NCBI GenBank assembly: GCA_029783825.1
Contig: JAREIK010000385.1
Location: 1,766,001-1,830,000, forward strand
Direction: 5' to 3'
From: Sapria himalayana
Lineage: Eukaryota > Streptophyta > Magnoliopsida > Malpighiales > Rafflesiaceae
DNA length: 64,000 bases
Under the pieces are notes generated by a model that did no database searches, was not told where the DNA came from, and worked only from the letters and a program-made list of their open reading frames with translations. The position numbers and the translations under genes are program-made. Positions within the stretch are counted from its first letter, which is position 1. The number at the start of each line of letters is the position of its first letter. Below are positions 12,354 to 21,912 of the stretch, in pieces.

Positions 12354-12570
12354 ATGAGGATGAAAAGTTGATTGTATGATAAGACTGATAATGATAAAAT
12401 TAAAAATAAAATTATTATTATTAATATTGAAATAGTTATCATCAATGATAGATAAGATAAAGAAAAATTATATGAAGATGATATGGTCATGACTAACATA
12501 TATCTCCTGCATGTCAGGAAGTATGAGTATTCAAAATGAGAGAGTGAAAAGAAAATTAAATAATTGATAT
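12354..12570 (+). mobile_element. RTE-type LINE, 3' continuation after the copia insertion
   Basis: Directly after the copia right LTR, the reading frame starting at the target duplication gives 'MRMKS' and then 'YDKTDNDKIKNK', corresponding to the RTE tail block MRMLRWM...RK..IRNE. A frame slip later, 'IDKIKKNYMKMIWS' matches the block D.MRE..LRW.GH. This is the tail of the LINE that stops at 7474. Clear similarity ends near 12570. Confidence 0.7.
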
Positions 12571-13112
12571 TACATGTTTTAATTTAACAAGAAAATTAAA
12601 AGTGTATAATATATACAAAATAGTGATAAAACTTAGTTGATTTGATTTGATTTGATTGAATCAAATATATCTGAATCATCAAATATGATAGGATGTTGAA
12701 TATTTATTCAATATGTGGAAAGTATATATCATTAAATATGATAAAATATAGTTCTGTTTTGCCAAGATGTAAAAATATACACAGGCATATGAGCCTTAAG
12801 TTTGCTGAATTTTCGTTTTTTTTGAATCTAACTTTGAATTATATATTGACAAAAATAAACCTATTTCATTTAAATTTAAATGAGAGAGAGAGAGAGAGAA
12901 AGGAGGGGTGATGGAGAAGGGGGGGTAACTGAGAAAGGGAGGAAGAGGGAAGGAGGGAGGGATGGAGGGAGGGATGAATGGAGAAAGAGGAGGAGAGAGA
13001 AAGAGAGAGAGATGGAGAGGAAGGAAGAGAGGGAGGGGAAGGTGGGGATGGTGTCGGTGAAATAAACTGTTTATTTCTATGATTTAACCGTATAAACAAG
13101 AATATATTCTCT
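12570..13112. repeat. AT-rich DNA, (TTTGA)n run and GA-rich tract
   Basis: A short 'tgatttgatttgatttgatt' run lies near 12640-12660. From 12881 to about 13050 one strand is almost purely purine: (GA)n grading into 'gaggga'-type units. Opposite open frames across it are low-complexity artefacts. Confidence 0.6.
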
Positions 13113-13455
13113 TAATAGAAATATATAAACAAGAAGTCACCACTTAATAAAAAAATACATGAGAAAGATTCTTTAAAACGAGGATACATATGCTGTTTTA
13201 CAAGTTAGAATATATATAAGAAAATAAATAGGGAAAGTCATTAATTCAGCCATTAATTCAGCAATTATTCGGCCATTAATTCACAAAGAAACAAAAATAG
13301 AAAAACTAAAAATATAGGAACATGGAAGGATTCACGCAATAGTAACTCCGTGCCGCACTTCTTCATTGTTTAGGGTTTTTTTTATTAAAACTAAAAGCCC
13401 TAATAGGCTTAAGAGAGAAAGTGGGCCACCTGATATGAGCTTAACCCTCATTACA
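13113..13455 (-). repeat. 3' LTR of copia element B
   Basis: It aligns with 17523-17833 over shared runs such as 'acatgagaaagattcttt', 'tgttttacaagttagaata', 'attcacgcaatagtaact' (left form) and 'cttaagagagaaagtg'. The inner boundary is near the purine tract 'ggaggggaagattgtaa' (minus strand, about 13450-13470), which is the polypurine tract. The 'cattaattcagc' motif is duplicated here but reduced in the other LTR. Confidence 0.8.
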
Positions 13456-13559
13456 ATCTTCCCCTCCAGCCCAACATAAGATGAGATTACACACTAACAT
13501 TTTAGTTAGAGCCCATGCTGGTTGACCCAGCACAAAACTTCAGCTTCTCTTTAGTAACA

Positions 13560-14185
13560 GCTTTTGTCATTATATCACAAGAATTAAAATATGTGTGAAT
13601 ATTTTTAAGCTTCAGAATCTTTTTTTTTCAATGACATCTCATATCCAAAGATATCTCACATCAATGTGCTTTGTACGGGAATGATACGAAGTATTCTTGC
13701 CCAAGTTCATAGTCTTTGACTATCACAAAACATAACATACTCATCTTATATTAAGCCAAGCTCTTGGACAAATTTCTTCATCCATAATATTTCTTTTGCT
13801 ACTTCAGTTACTACTATATATTCTGCCTCAATAGTATAAAAAGTAACACACTTCTGTAACTTAGACTACCATGAAATAGCTCTCCTTGTAAGAGTGAATA
13901 AAAAACTAGAAGTTGACTTTCTACCATCTAGGTCACCTGCTATGTCAGTATCTGTAAAGCCTTCTAACACTGGTTTAGAACCCCCAGTACTCAAACACAA
14001 TTTTGATGTACCCCTCAAATATTTGAATATCCATTTCACAACTTCCCAATGCATATTTCTTAGATTTGAGAGAGATCTACTCACTGTACTAACTTCATGT
14101 GTAATCTCAGGCCTTGTACAAACCATACAATACATAAGACACCCTACTACTGAGGAGTAAGGAATAGAGGCCATTTTTTCTTTTC
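13560..14185 (-). pseudogene. copia element B RNase H remnant
   Basis: The minus-strand open stretch 13866-14174 reads 'MASIPYSSVVGCLMYCMV', 'TRPEI', 'WIFKYLRGT' and 'GFTDTDIAGDLDGRKSTS', the standard copia block before and in RNase H (YSSAVGSLMYAM..RPDI, YADAD..GD.D.RKST). Downstream 'AEYIVV'-like and terminal blocks continue to about 13560 with stops. The catalytic GYTDADWAGD block is altered (TD replaced by DI at one position). Confidence 0.85.
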
Positions 14186-14279
14186 ATCTGTTGTAGCAGG
14201 GCATAAGCTTTTGCTACGCTTAAAGTGAATGGCTAAAGGTGTGCTAATTGGCTTAGCATCTTTCATATTAAATATTTCA

Positions 14280-15010
14280 CACATGCATTCAACGTACTTT
14301 TTTTATGACAACCACATCTTCTTTTCCTGTCTCGAGTAATTTGCAGGCCCTGAGTCTTTCATGTTGAAAGACTTGAACAACTCCTCTTTTAACTTGCTAA
14401 TCAATCTTGAATCATTCCCTACTATTAACATATCATCAACATAAAGTAAAAGAATAATGAAGTTACCATCTTTAAACTTCTTGTAATAAACACAATGATC
14501 TACATCTATCCTCTTATACTAGTGGCTTTCCATAAAAGAATCAAACTTCTTGTACAACTGCCTTGGTGCTTGCTTCAGCCTATAAAGACTCTTTTTTAAT
14601 TTATAAACCATGTTCTTCTTACCTTTTACTTCAAAACCCTCGAATTGTGATATGTAAATTTCTTCATTCAAATCACCATGAAGAAAAGTAGTCTCCACAT
14701 TTAACTATTCAAGCTCGAGGTCTAAACTAGCAGTCAAACCCAAAACAACTCTGATTGAAGGCATTTTCACAACTGGAGAGAATATCTCATCAAAATCAAT
14801 ACGATTTTTTTGCCCAAAACCTTTCACTACCAACTGAACTTTATATTTCAGCAAATTTTCATCACTATGTTTCTTCAACTTGAACACCCATTTGTTCTGT
14901 AATGCCTTTATGCGCTTTGGAAGTTTCGCCAACTCATAAGAGTCATTCTTTAACAAAGAATGTATTTCTTTCTGCATAGCTTTTATCCAGCTTACCATAT
15001 CTGCACGAGT
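14280..15010 (-). pseudogene. copia element B reverse transcriptase remnant
   Basis: The minus strand reads 'WIKAMQKEIHSLLKNDSYEL' from 14998, then 'KYKVQLVVKGFGQKNRIDFDEIFSPVVKM' (14750-14850), 'LNVETTFLHGDLNEEIYISQ'-like near 14640-14710, 'SLYRLKQAPRQLYKKFDSFM' (about 14530-14590) and 'LLLYVDDMLI' (about 14425-14455), the catalytic YVDD. Stops separate the blocks. Domain order and residues are typical of copia RT. Confidence 0.88.
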
Positions 15011-15099
15011 ATGTACTTCTTAAATGTTCTCTGGCTCCCCCTCATCAGTAATAAACACATACTCTGAAAAAGGATACTTGGATGATCGACGCTTTTACA

Positions 15100-15620
15100 G
15101 TTGGTCATTCTAATTTGTGGTTCAGAAATGACTTGTTGAAGAGGCTACTCTCCTTGCTCAATAGCTTGATCACTCTCTGGCATCTCATCATCAATCACTA
15201 TCTCTAGAGCTTCATCACTAATCATCTCTACTTCCCCAACTATAGTATGCTGCAAAGGAAAATGAATAACTGTAGGATCAATAACACTATTACTGATAGC
15301 TTTCACCTTTTCAGTCTTCTCACAATCTGAAATCATTTGATCATCATAAAATATTACATCTCTACTTCTGAAAATTTTCTTTTTCATTGGATCTCATAAT
15401 ATGTACCCAAACTCTTCATTCCAATAATTAACAAGGATACATGAAAAAGCATTGTCATTAAACTTTGACATTTGCTCTTTAGGTATATGTGCAAAAGCCT
15501 TGCACCCAAAAACCTTAAGATATTTGTAAACAACATCTTTTCCTGTCTATACCTTCTCTGAGATGACAAACTCCAAAGGAACTAATAGAGACCTATTTAT
15601 CAAATAATAAGCAGTATGAA
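15100..15620 (-). pseudogene. copia element B integrase C-terminal/linker remnant
   Basis: Two short minus-strand frames (15145-15387 and 15384-15569) cover the end of integrase and the acidic linker before RT. 'KIFRSRDVIFYDDQMI' near 15340-15385 is the SRDV.F.E block. 'GYLRFLGARLLHIYLKS'-like sequence upstream corresponds to 'LRVFGC.A..H.P' in another frame. Frame changes show it is broken. Confidence 0.7.
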
Positions 15621-15702
15621 TAGCTTCACCCCAAAATACTTTGTGTAGCTTTACCATTTTTAGCATGTATCTTACCTTCTCAATAATAGTGCAGTTCATC
15701 CT

Positions 15703-16250
15703 TTATGCAACACCATTGTGCAATGGAGTACCAAGAACTGTCTTCTCATGTCTAATACCATGTGTTGTGTAGTAGTTTCCAAACTTCTTTGATGTATACT
15801 CACCTCCATTATTAGTACGAAGATACTTCAAAAGCTTTTCTGTCTTTCTTTCAACTGCAGCATGAAATTTTTGGAAAAATTGATACACTTGATCTTTGGC
15901 CTTTAACAGATAAATATACACATTTGTTGATGCATCATCAAAGAATGTGACAAAATATCTATGTTCACCCAAGAACTCCACCTCAGAGAGACCACAAACA
16001 TCAGAATAAACCAAATTCAACATATCAGTTTCCTTTTTGTAGATTTAGAAAATGAAACTCTGATGTTTTCCAAATAAATAATAATCATAAGGGTTAAGAC
16101 AGTTACCATTAGTAAAATAAATGAGAGCCTTTTTGGCTAGAATATTTAACCCTTTCTCACTCATGTGAGCCGATCTTTTGTGCAATAAATTTGGGGAGGA
16201 ACCATCTTCAGCTACATTCAATTCATCTCTATGAATTTTCATAACTATCC
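15703..16250 (-). pseudogene. copia element B integrase core remnant
   Basis: The open stretch 15703-16023 includes 'LNLVYSDVCGLSEVEFLGEHRYFVTFFDDAS' (first catalytic Asp) and 'LRTNNGGEYTSKKF', where the second catalytic Asp of the LR(S/T)DNGGEY motif is Asn. Upstream (16045-16242) is a GAG-pre-integrase-like segment with 'LLHKRSAHMSEKGLNILAKK'. The D-to-N change would inactivate integrase even without the stops. Confidence 0.85.
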
Positions 16251-16429
16251 TATAAAGTGTGCTTCTAACCTTACATCTAGCAGCTACTAATGAACATTTG
16301 GTAATCTTTTATTTACCATTACCAAAGTAATTTACATATCCTTCCCAATCCAAGGCAACTCCAAAAATAAGATAAAGACATAAGTCAAGAACATGTCGCA
16401 CATTTCTCAGAGACAATGAACAACCAACA

Positions 16430-16610
16430 TCTGTCTATATGCAAATATCACCAATACTAGCAATCTTTGAGTAGCTGGTGTTACTCATCTTCACAGTACC
16501 AAAATCTGTTAGCTTGTATTGTGTGAAGAACTCCTTATTAGGAGTAACATGATAAGAAGCTATTGTATCAATAATCCACTCGACATCATTGCCTATTACA
16601 AGCAAATATT
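16430..16610 (-). pseudogene. copia element B protease remnant
   Basis: The minus strand reads 'DVEWIIDTIASYHVTP' around 16550-16600. This is the protease active-site block WI.D(S/T)GAS.H.TP with the invariant Gly replaced by Ile. The following 'FGTVKMSNTSYSKIASIGDI' is the flap-side block. Confidence 0.8.
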
Positions 16611-16634
16611 CTTCATCTCCAAAAATTAGAACTG

Positions 16635-17410
16635 CTACATATTCATCAAATAAAATAGTTGTCGTATTTTTATTTTCATCTTTCCTCTGATTTTTGCCTT
16701 ATTTTTTGTCCTCATTCCAAGCAAAATAGTTTCTTCTGATATATCCTTCCTTACCACAATGATAACACTTTCCACTTGCACTAGACTTTTCTCTACATTG
16801 TGAGCTGCCTTAGGATTTACCATGACCCATAGGTCCTCTATTTTTACATCTTCACCTATTCTCTATGATAAGAGCCTCGGTCTCAGAAGATATTCATTGT
16901 TCCTTCCTCTTGGCTTCTTCATTAAACAAACTATCTTTTACCATATTTATGGTTAACTTGTCATTATGAGCAGAGTTACTAAGTGAGATAACTAAAGTAT
17001 CCCAATTAACTGGCTAAGAACTTATAAATAATAGTGCTTGCAACTCCTCTTTAATCTTCATCTTCATAACATTTAACTGGTTCACCAATCCTTGAAACTC
17101 ACTAGTATGCTCTGCCACACTATGCTCATTTCTATACTTCAAATTTACTAGCCTTCTAATCAAAGTGGTTTTATTCTGTGCAATCTTTCGTTCATACATA
17201 AATTCTCATTTTTTCTAAAGCTCGGTAGCAACAGTCTCCTATGATACATGATGAAACATGCTCTGGTCTACCCACTATCTGATTAGGGCTACTTTTTTTG
17301 TGCATGATCTTCCATTCTGTCTCTAACATATTTATGTGTTTACTTTTATCCCCATCAATAGGCACATATAAATCCTTACAATAAAGAATATCTTCCTTTT
17401 TGTCTTCCAA
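16635..17410 (-). pseudogene. copia element B gag remnant and zinc knuckle
   Basis: From 17410 leftwards the minus strand reads 'MEDKKEDILYCKDLYVPIDG', then in another frame 'MYERKIAQNKTTLIRRLVNLKYRNEHSVAEHTSEFQGLVNQL' (17014-17199), the UBN2-type copia gag. The zinc knuckle near 16720-16765 reads 'CYHCGKEGYIRRNY', so the His and last Cys of CX2CX4HX4C are both Tyr. Stops and shifts make it nonfunctional. Confidence 0.88.
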
Positions 17411-17510
17411 ATAGAATAATTTGACGAGGTTAGTCTAATCATAGTGGCTCCCAAGGAATCTTATATCTTTAAATCAACACCAAACACAATATCCAAGCAA
17501 CGAAACATCC

Positions 17511-17520
17511 TCTGATACCA
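17511..17520 (-). promoter_or_regulatory. primer binding site of copia element B
   Basis: On the minus strand 'tggtatcaga' follows the 5' LTR after two bases, an exact match to the start of the initiator-Met tRNA primer site used by copia elements. Confidence 0.85.
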
Positions 17521-17522
17521 TT

Positions 17523-17833
17523 TAATAGAAATACATAAACAAGAAGACACCACTTAATAGAAAATACATGATAATGATTCTTTAAAATGAGGATACATAT
17601 GTTGTTTTACAAGTTAGAATATATAGAAGAAAATGAATAGAAAAAACCAATAATTCAGCAATTATTCAGCCATTAAATTACAAAGAAACAAAAACAAAAA
17701 AACTGAAAACATAGAAACACGGAAGGATTCGCGCAATAGTAACTACATGCGGTGCTTCTTCGGCCCTTAGGGTATTTTTTTTATTAAAACCTAAATCCCT
17801 AATGGGCTTAAGAGAGAAAGTGAGCCACCTGAG
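17523..17833 (-). repeat. 5' LTR of copia element B
   Basis: It pairs with 13113-13455. Its outer end stops at 'ccacctgagatg' and is directly followed by GA-rich sequence, while the partner LTR continues about 12-20 bases further, so the outer end is probably truncated. Confidence 0.8.
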
Positions 17834-17883
17834 ATGGAAGAGAGAGAGTTAGAGAGGTGGAAGAGGGAGATGGAGAAGGATAC

Positions 17884-17917
<34 letters not shown>

Positions 17918-17960
17918 CTCTCTCTCTATATCTCTCTCTATCTCTCTATATATCTAAATT
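17834..17960. repeat. GA-rich tract and compound microsatellite
   Basis: GA-rich 'gagagagag..' passes into (CATA)n, (TA)n and then (TC)n/(CTAT)n between about 17880 and 17955. Confidence 0.85.
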
Positions 17961-18234
17961 TAGCCGAAAGAAGGTAATCAAATTCCCAAGGGTTATTTTT
18001 AGAACATGGCAGCAATATTCAATACCAAGTTCAAGTTAATTAAATTGAAACATGGAAATTTGTAATTGTCTCATGCCCTGAGTTGTCGGCATGATCAAAA
18101 GAACCGCCGTGTTCCTCTGATCACTCGAGCTTTCTAACCAGATAACAGTCTTCTTCTACATATGCGGAAAGTCGAGCAAGCGTCTTCAGTTCAGAATAGA
18201 CCGATTCTTTTGTTCACTCATTCATAAATTCACA

Positions 18235-18241
18235 TATAAAA
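18235..18241 (+). promoter_or_regulatory. TATA box of the fasciclin-like gene
   Basis: 'tataaaa' lies 68 bases upstream of the ATG at 18303. Plant TATA boxes usually lie about 30 bases before the start site, which would put the transcript start near 18265-18275. Confidence 0.65.
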
Positions 18242-18302
18242 CCTGCCACCACAACTCTCCATGTTGTTGTCTTCTCCGTTCCCATGCAACAACACTGAAG
18301 GT

Positions 18303-19202
18303 ATGTCTCGCTGGTTCTCTGTCTCCCCATACCCTCCACTATTCTTCCTTCTCATCCTCGCTACCACGACTATTTCATTCAATATAACTTCCATACTCAA
18401 CGAATATCCAGATTTCAGCTTATTCAATCATCATCTCACCCAAACACAGCTTGCCAAAGAAATCAATGGCCGTGAAACGATAACTGTCCTCGTCGTTGAA
18501 AATGGCAACATGTTTCCCATCACTTCTCTCCCTGTGGATGTCATCAAGATGATTCTCAGCGTCCACGTGTTACTTGATTACTACGACGTCTCCAAGCTCC
18601 AGACTTTGCCCAATGGCACTGCATTGGTGACCACGCTGTTACAGACCACTGGAGAGTTCATCGGCCAGCAAGGCTTCTTGAATGTGACGGACTTGAGCAC
18701 CGGAGGAGTCGCTATTGGTTCCGCCGTCCCTGATTCGATTATCGGCTCGAACTTGGTCAAGTCCATTGCTTCTCAACCATATGATATTTCCGTTTTGCAG
18801 ATTAGTAACGTTATCGTACCTCCCGGCATTAACAAGAATGCGCCACCCTCTCCTGATCCCGTTGTGCCATCTCCTCCGGTCGTTCCCTTTCCTTTTGTTC
18901 CGTCTCCGGTCGTTCCCACTCCGGCTGTTCCGACTCCAGCTGTTCCGATTCCGGTGGTGCTACCTCCCCCACCGCCGGATTTTCCTGTGTTACTTCCGCC
19001 TCCCCCACCGCCAGACTTTCCTGTGTTACTGCCGCCTCCCCCACCGAATGATACACCTGATCCTGATTCTCCGCCCTCAGTTTTTCCTCCCAGCGATGAT
19101 TCATCAGCGGAATCAACCAAATGTAAGATTGCTGTGATGTTGCTGCATGCTGCTTTTAGTTTTGCATTCGTTTTGATATTTCTACCAGTTGGGTTCACAT
19201 AA
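18303..19202 (+). CDS. fasciclin-like arabinogalactan protein (single FAS1 domain, GPI-anchored)
   Basis: An intact intronless gene for a 299-residue cell-surface glycoprotein. Residues 1-27 are a signal peptide (hydrophobic 'PPLFFLLILA' core). Residues about 26-172 form one FAS1 domain: the H1-like strand 'ETITVLVVENGNM' at 58-70 and the H2-like 'IKMILSVHVLLDYYD' at 81-95. N-glycosylation sequons lie at N27, N104 and N127. Residues 178-264 are Pro-rich: Ala/Val/Thr-Pro units that suit arabinogalactan addition, and three runs of five or six prolines spaced by DFPVL. A Ser/Asp/Glu stretch (264-272) and a hydrophobic tail (276-299) form a GPI-anchor signal. FLA proteins act in cell-wall adhesion and development; this layout fits the single-FAS1 group. 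I chose this ATG because the in-frame ATG at 18261 lies only 20 bases after the TATA box and would precede the expected transcript start. Its GC content is well above the surroundings. A poly(A)-like 'aataaa' is at 19218. Confidence 0.9.
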   Translation: MSRWFSVSPYPPLFFLLILATTTISFNITSILNEYPDFSLFNHHLTQTQLAKEINGRETITVLVVENGNMFPITSLPVDVIKMILSVHVLLDYYDVSKLQTLPNGTALVTTLLQTTGEFIGQQGFLNVTDLSTGGVAIGSAVPDSIIGSNLVKSIASQPYDISVLQISNVIVPPGINKNAPPSPDPVVPSPPVVPFPFVPSPVVPTPAVPTPAVPIPVVLPPPPPDFPVLLPPPPPPDFPVLLPPPPPNDTPDPDSPPSVFPPSDDSSAESTKCKIAVMLLHAAFSFAFVLIFLPVGFT

Positions 19203-19708
19203 AAACACTGTGTAAGAAATAAATATTATTTTTATTCATAATGTGATATAATATTAAATAGATATTTATCAATATATTGTTTAAACAGTTATGAACAGGT
19301 GGTAATAATAAAATTGAAATTTAGTGGGAATAAAGTAAATTGAAAATAAGTTTAATTTGTCCTCAAAATTAATGTATTTTACATTTTTTATTTTATATTC
19401 AGTTTTATGTTATTAATAGGTGAGGAGAATAAAAAATATTTTTTATTTTATTTTTATTTTGTATGCTTTTCAATAATTTTAAATATTATATTATTCATGT
19501 TTTGTCAGGTATTAATAAAATTAATTGTCCATAAAATCTTTGGGATATTTAAATCAATCATCAACACAAATTTCTTTGGGATAATTATGATTTGGTTTCC
19601 AAATCATAAATTTTTAATAAATAATACTAATAGGCAATATAATACTTATGTTTTAGGTTAATTGAAATCATAAAACTACTATTTTTCTAATTATGAATTA
19701 TTTTTTAA

Positions 19709-20138
19709 AAGAAAACTATGATTTTCAAAAGTAATGGTTTTTTTTTTTTTTGAAAAACCATCTAAGTTATTTTCAAAACTGATTTTCATATTTGAAAAGC
19801 AATTTCATAAGGTTTTTATTTTTTTCAATTTTTTATGTGTATATATATATAAACTTATATATATACATACACACACGCACGCACGCACGCATGAAAATTT
19901 ATATATATAATTAATATTTAAACCTATATATATATATATATAATATTTATGTATGTGTATGTGCATATATATATATGTGTGTGTTTGTGTGTGTGTGTGT
20001 GTGTGTATAATTATGTTTATGTATATATGTGCACACATATTTCTATATATGGAAGCATATATACACATATGTGCATGTGTAATTGTGTGTGTGTGTGTTT
20101 GTTTATGATAGAGTTTTACATAATATAAATACATACAT

Positions 20139-20195
<57 letters not shown>

Positions 20196-20320
20196 TCATA
20201 TGTATGTTTATAAATAAAAAATTTAAAAACTCAAGAAATTACTTTTGGAAAATGAAAATTGATTTTGAAAAAGATCATCACTTTCAAAAACAACCATTAA
20301 TCCTTGAAAAATCATGGTTT
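19709..20320. repeat. inner inverted repeat with microsatellite core, inside F1
   Basis: Left arm 19709-19817 and right arm 20221-20320 are imperfect reverse complements. For example 'actgattttcatatttgaaaagcaattt' on the left matches the complement of 'aaattacttttggaaaatgaaaattgat' on the right. Between them is about 400 bases of (TA), (CA), (GCAC) and (TG) repeats, themselves roughly mirror-complementary. It lies within the left arm of F1 with no counterpart in the right arm, so it looks like a later insertion. Confidence 0.7.
19846..20200. repeat. compound TA/CA/TG microsatellite cluster
   Basis: Runs of (TA)n, (CA)n, (GCAC)n and a long (TG)n at 20141-20193. The open frames across it ('HTHTHT', 'CVCVCV') are artefacts of dinucleotide repeats. 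Confidence 0.9.
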
Positions 20321-21436
20321 TATTTTGAAAGTGATATTTATATTTTGGTGCAATAAACAAAAAAATATTTATTTTTTTATGCACAAAACTTTTCATAATA
20401 AAAAAATAATAGTAAATTCTAAAATAATTAATTTTATATGCATTAAAATTAATCAACTGATTTATCCTCCATAATTTGGAAAAAAAAATAAAATTTCATT
20501 TAATTAATTTGGAAATTATTTTTGAAAACTTAGAAACCACATTTCAGAATCCATAAATCATAATTTTTTCGAAAATCAATTTTAAAATCTTCATTAATAT
20601 TGTGTTCTTTAAAGGTGAGATTCGAACACAAGTCTTACACTTAGTAAAAACCACTCCATTAACATCAATTAATTCAAGAGCAAAACAAAATGGTTATGTA
20701 AACAAACACACACACACACACACACATGCAAAGTGCAAGGCTTGGGTTTGAATTTCACCTTGCCAGTAACACTGCATTAATGAAGATTTTTAATCGCTTT
20801 TCAAGAAATTACGATTTCCAAATTCAGAAAATCATTTCTAGGTTTATAAAAATATTTTCCAAATTAATTAAATGAAATTTTATTTTTTTTCCCGAAATTT
20901 CGGAGGACAAAATCGGATTGATTAATTTTAGTATATCAAAACTTAATTATTTTAAAAATTAATATATTTTTTTAATTATGAAAAATTTAGTCTCCAAAAA
21001 ATAAATTTTTTGTGTGTCAAAATACAAATCTTACTTTATGAAGCACTTAGGTTTTATTTTTTTAAAAATAGTTTGAAATCAGAAAAATAGTAATTTTATT
21101 ATTTTGAGTAATCAAGAATGTAAATATATATTTTTTTGGCGTAGTGTTTAATAAATGTTTAGTATTTGGAGACCATATCATAATTATTTTTTTTTTGAAA
21201 TTGAGTCCCAAAACATAATTATCCCTTTTTTTTTTTTAATTATTTTTATAATTCCAAAGTAATTATCATTGATAATGATAATAAATCATATTTTAATTAA
21301 TTTATAAAAATTTATCAAATAAGATAGATTATTATTGATAATTAAATGTTAGTTTTAAAAAATATTTTTCATAGGACGCTAATTATATTGAACCAACCAA
21401 AATTAGCTTTTATCTCAAAACTACCAAATGCACAAT

Positions 21437-21912
21437 AGCTCCCTACAAACTCATGGAAACTCATTAATAGATCCATGTTATGAATTTGTTAGTAGCTCCT
21501 ACAAGCTTATTAATGGCTCCCCTTACCTTGTGAGATGGAGCACTATTCAAGCTCTGATGAGCTGCTAGTAATGTGAAATTCACCATGAGCTCCACATTAG
21601 GTGCTAATAATGAGCTCCATGTGACGAGCCCCCATGAGCTAATAAGAAGCTCAAGTGAGCTCATAACGAGCTACAATGAGCTTGTAAGGAGCTATGCTGA
21701 GCATTTGGGAGCTCATATAGTGTTCTCGTGAGCATTTGTGAGCTTGGAAAAAGCTCATGTGAGGTCCATAGAGCCCGTCAGGAGCTCATGTGAAATCCTA
21801 TGAGCTTACAAGGAGCCCGCATGAGCTCCAAGAAGCTCGTAAAGAACTACGAGCTTATAACTAGCTCCATGTAATGAGCTCATGGAGTTATAGAGAGCTC
21901 GTGATGAGCTCC
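21437..21912. repeat. AGCT-rich degenerate short-repeat tract
   Basis: About 25 AGCT tetramers occur in 480 bases, mostly in the contexts 'atgagct', 'ggagctc' and 'gagctcat', spaced roughly 10-30 bases apart, in otherwise AT-rich DNA where one or two would be expected. There is no fixed period and no open frame. It looks like a decayed minisatellite or a very short-unit repeat derived from a palindromic GAGCTC/ATGAGCTCAT motif. Confidence 0.7.

Larger units (their letters stand above)
13113..17833 (-). mobile_element. near-complete degenerate Ty1/copia element B
   Basis: A minus-strand copia element of about 4.7 kb. Its LTRs are at 13113-13455 (3') and 17523-17833 (5'). The primer binding site 'tggtatcaga' (minus strand) is at 17511-17520. 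Reading leftwards come gag, zinc knuckle, protease, integrase, RT and RNase H. Key residues are damaged in several places and there are stops in every domain. No flanking target duplication is evident, and the right LTR appears to have lost about 20 bases at its outer end, where it meets a GA-rich tract. Confidence 0.9.
19578..21225. repeat. large inverted repeat (foldback element F1)
   Basis: The right arm (about 20727-21225) is the imperfect reverse complement of two left blocks: 20336-20650 and, further out, 19578-19712. Matching pairs by eye include 'aaaatttcatttaattaattt' (20493 region) against its complement near 20870, 'cttcattaat' at 20591 against 'attaatgaag' at 20776, 'aggtgagattcgaacacaag' (20614) against its complement near 20740, and 'ataattatgatttggtttcc' (19581) against its complement at 21168. 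The loop is only about 75 bases and contains (CA)n. The left arm is interrupted by a second inverted repeat (19709-20320). Transcribed, it could form a long hairpin. Superfamily unknown. Confidence 0.8.

Noticed and set aside
12866..13099. Opposite Arg/Glu-rich and Ser/Pro-rich frames
   Set aside because: A purine-rich GA tract; low complexity.
18261..18302. N-terminal extension of the fasciclin-like protein from an upstream ATG
   Set aside because: The upstream ATG lies too close to the TATA box to be within the transcript.
18773..19198. 141-codon Gly-rich antisense frame and other frames over the fasciclin-like gene
   Set aside because: They mirror the Pro-rich region of the real gene, whose signal peptide, FAS1 domain and GPI signal make it the coding strand.
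19805..20356. Open frames with His-Thr or Cys-Val repeats
   Set aside because: Readings of (CA)n and (TG)n microsatellites.
20600..20770. Functional tRNA genes at the foldback loop
   Set aside because: Only box-like motifs are present; no cloverleaf or anticodon arm can be drawn.
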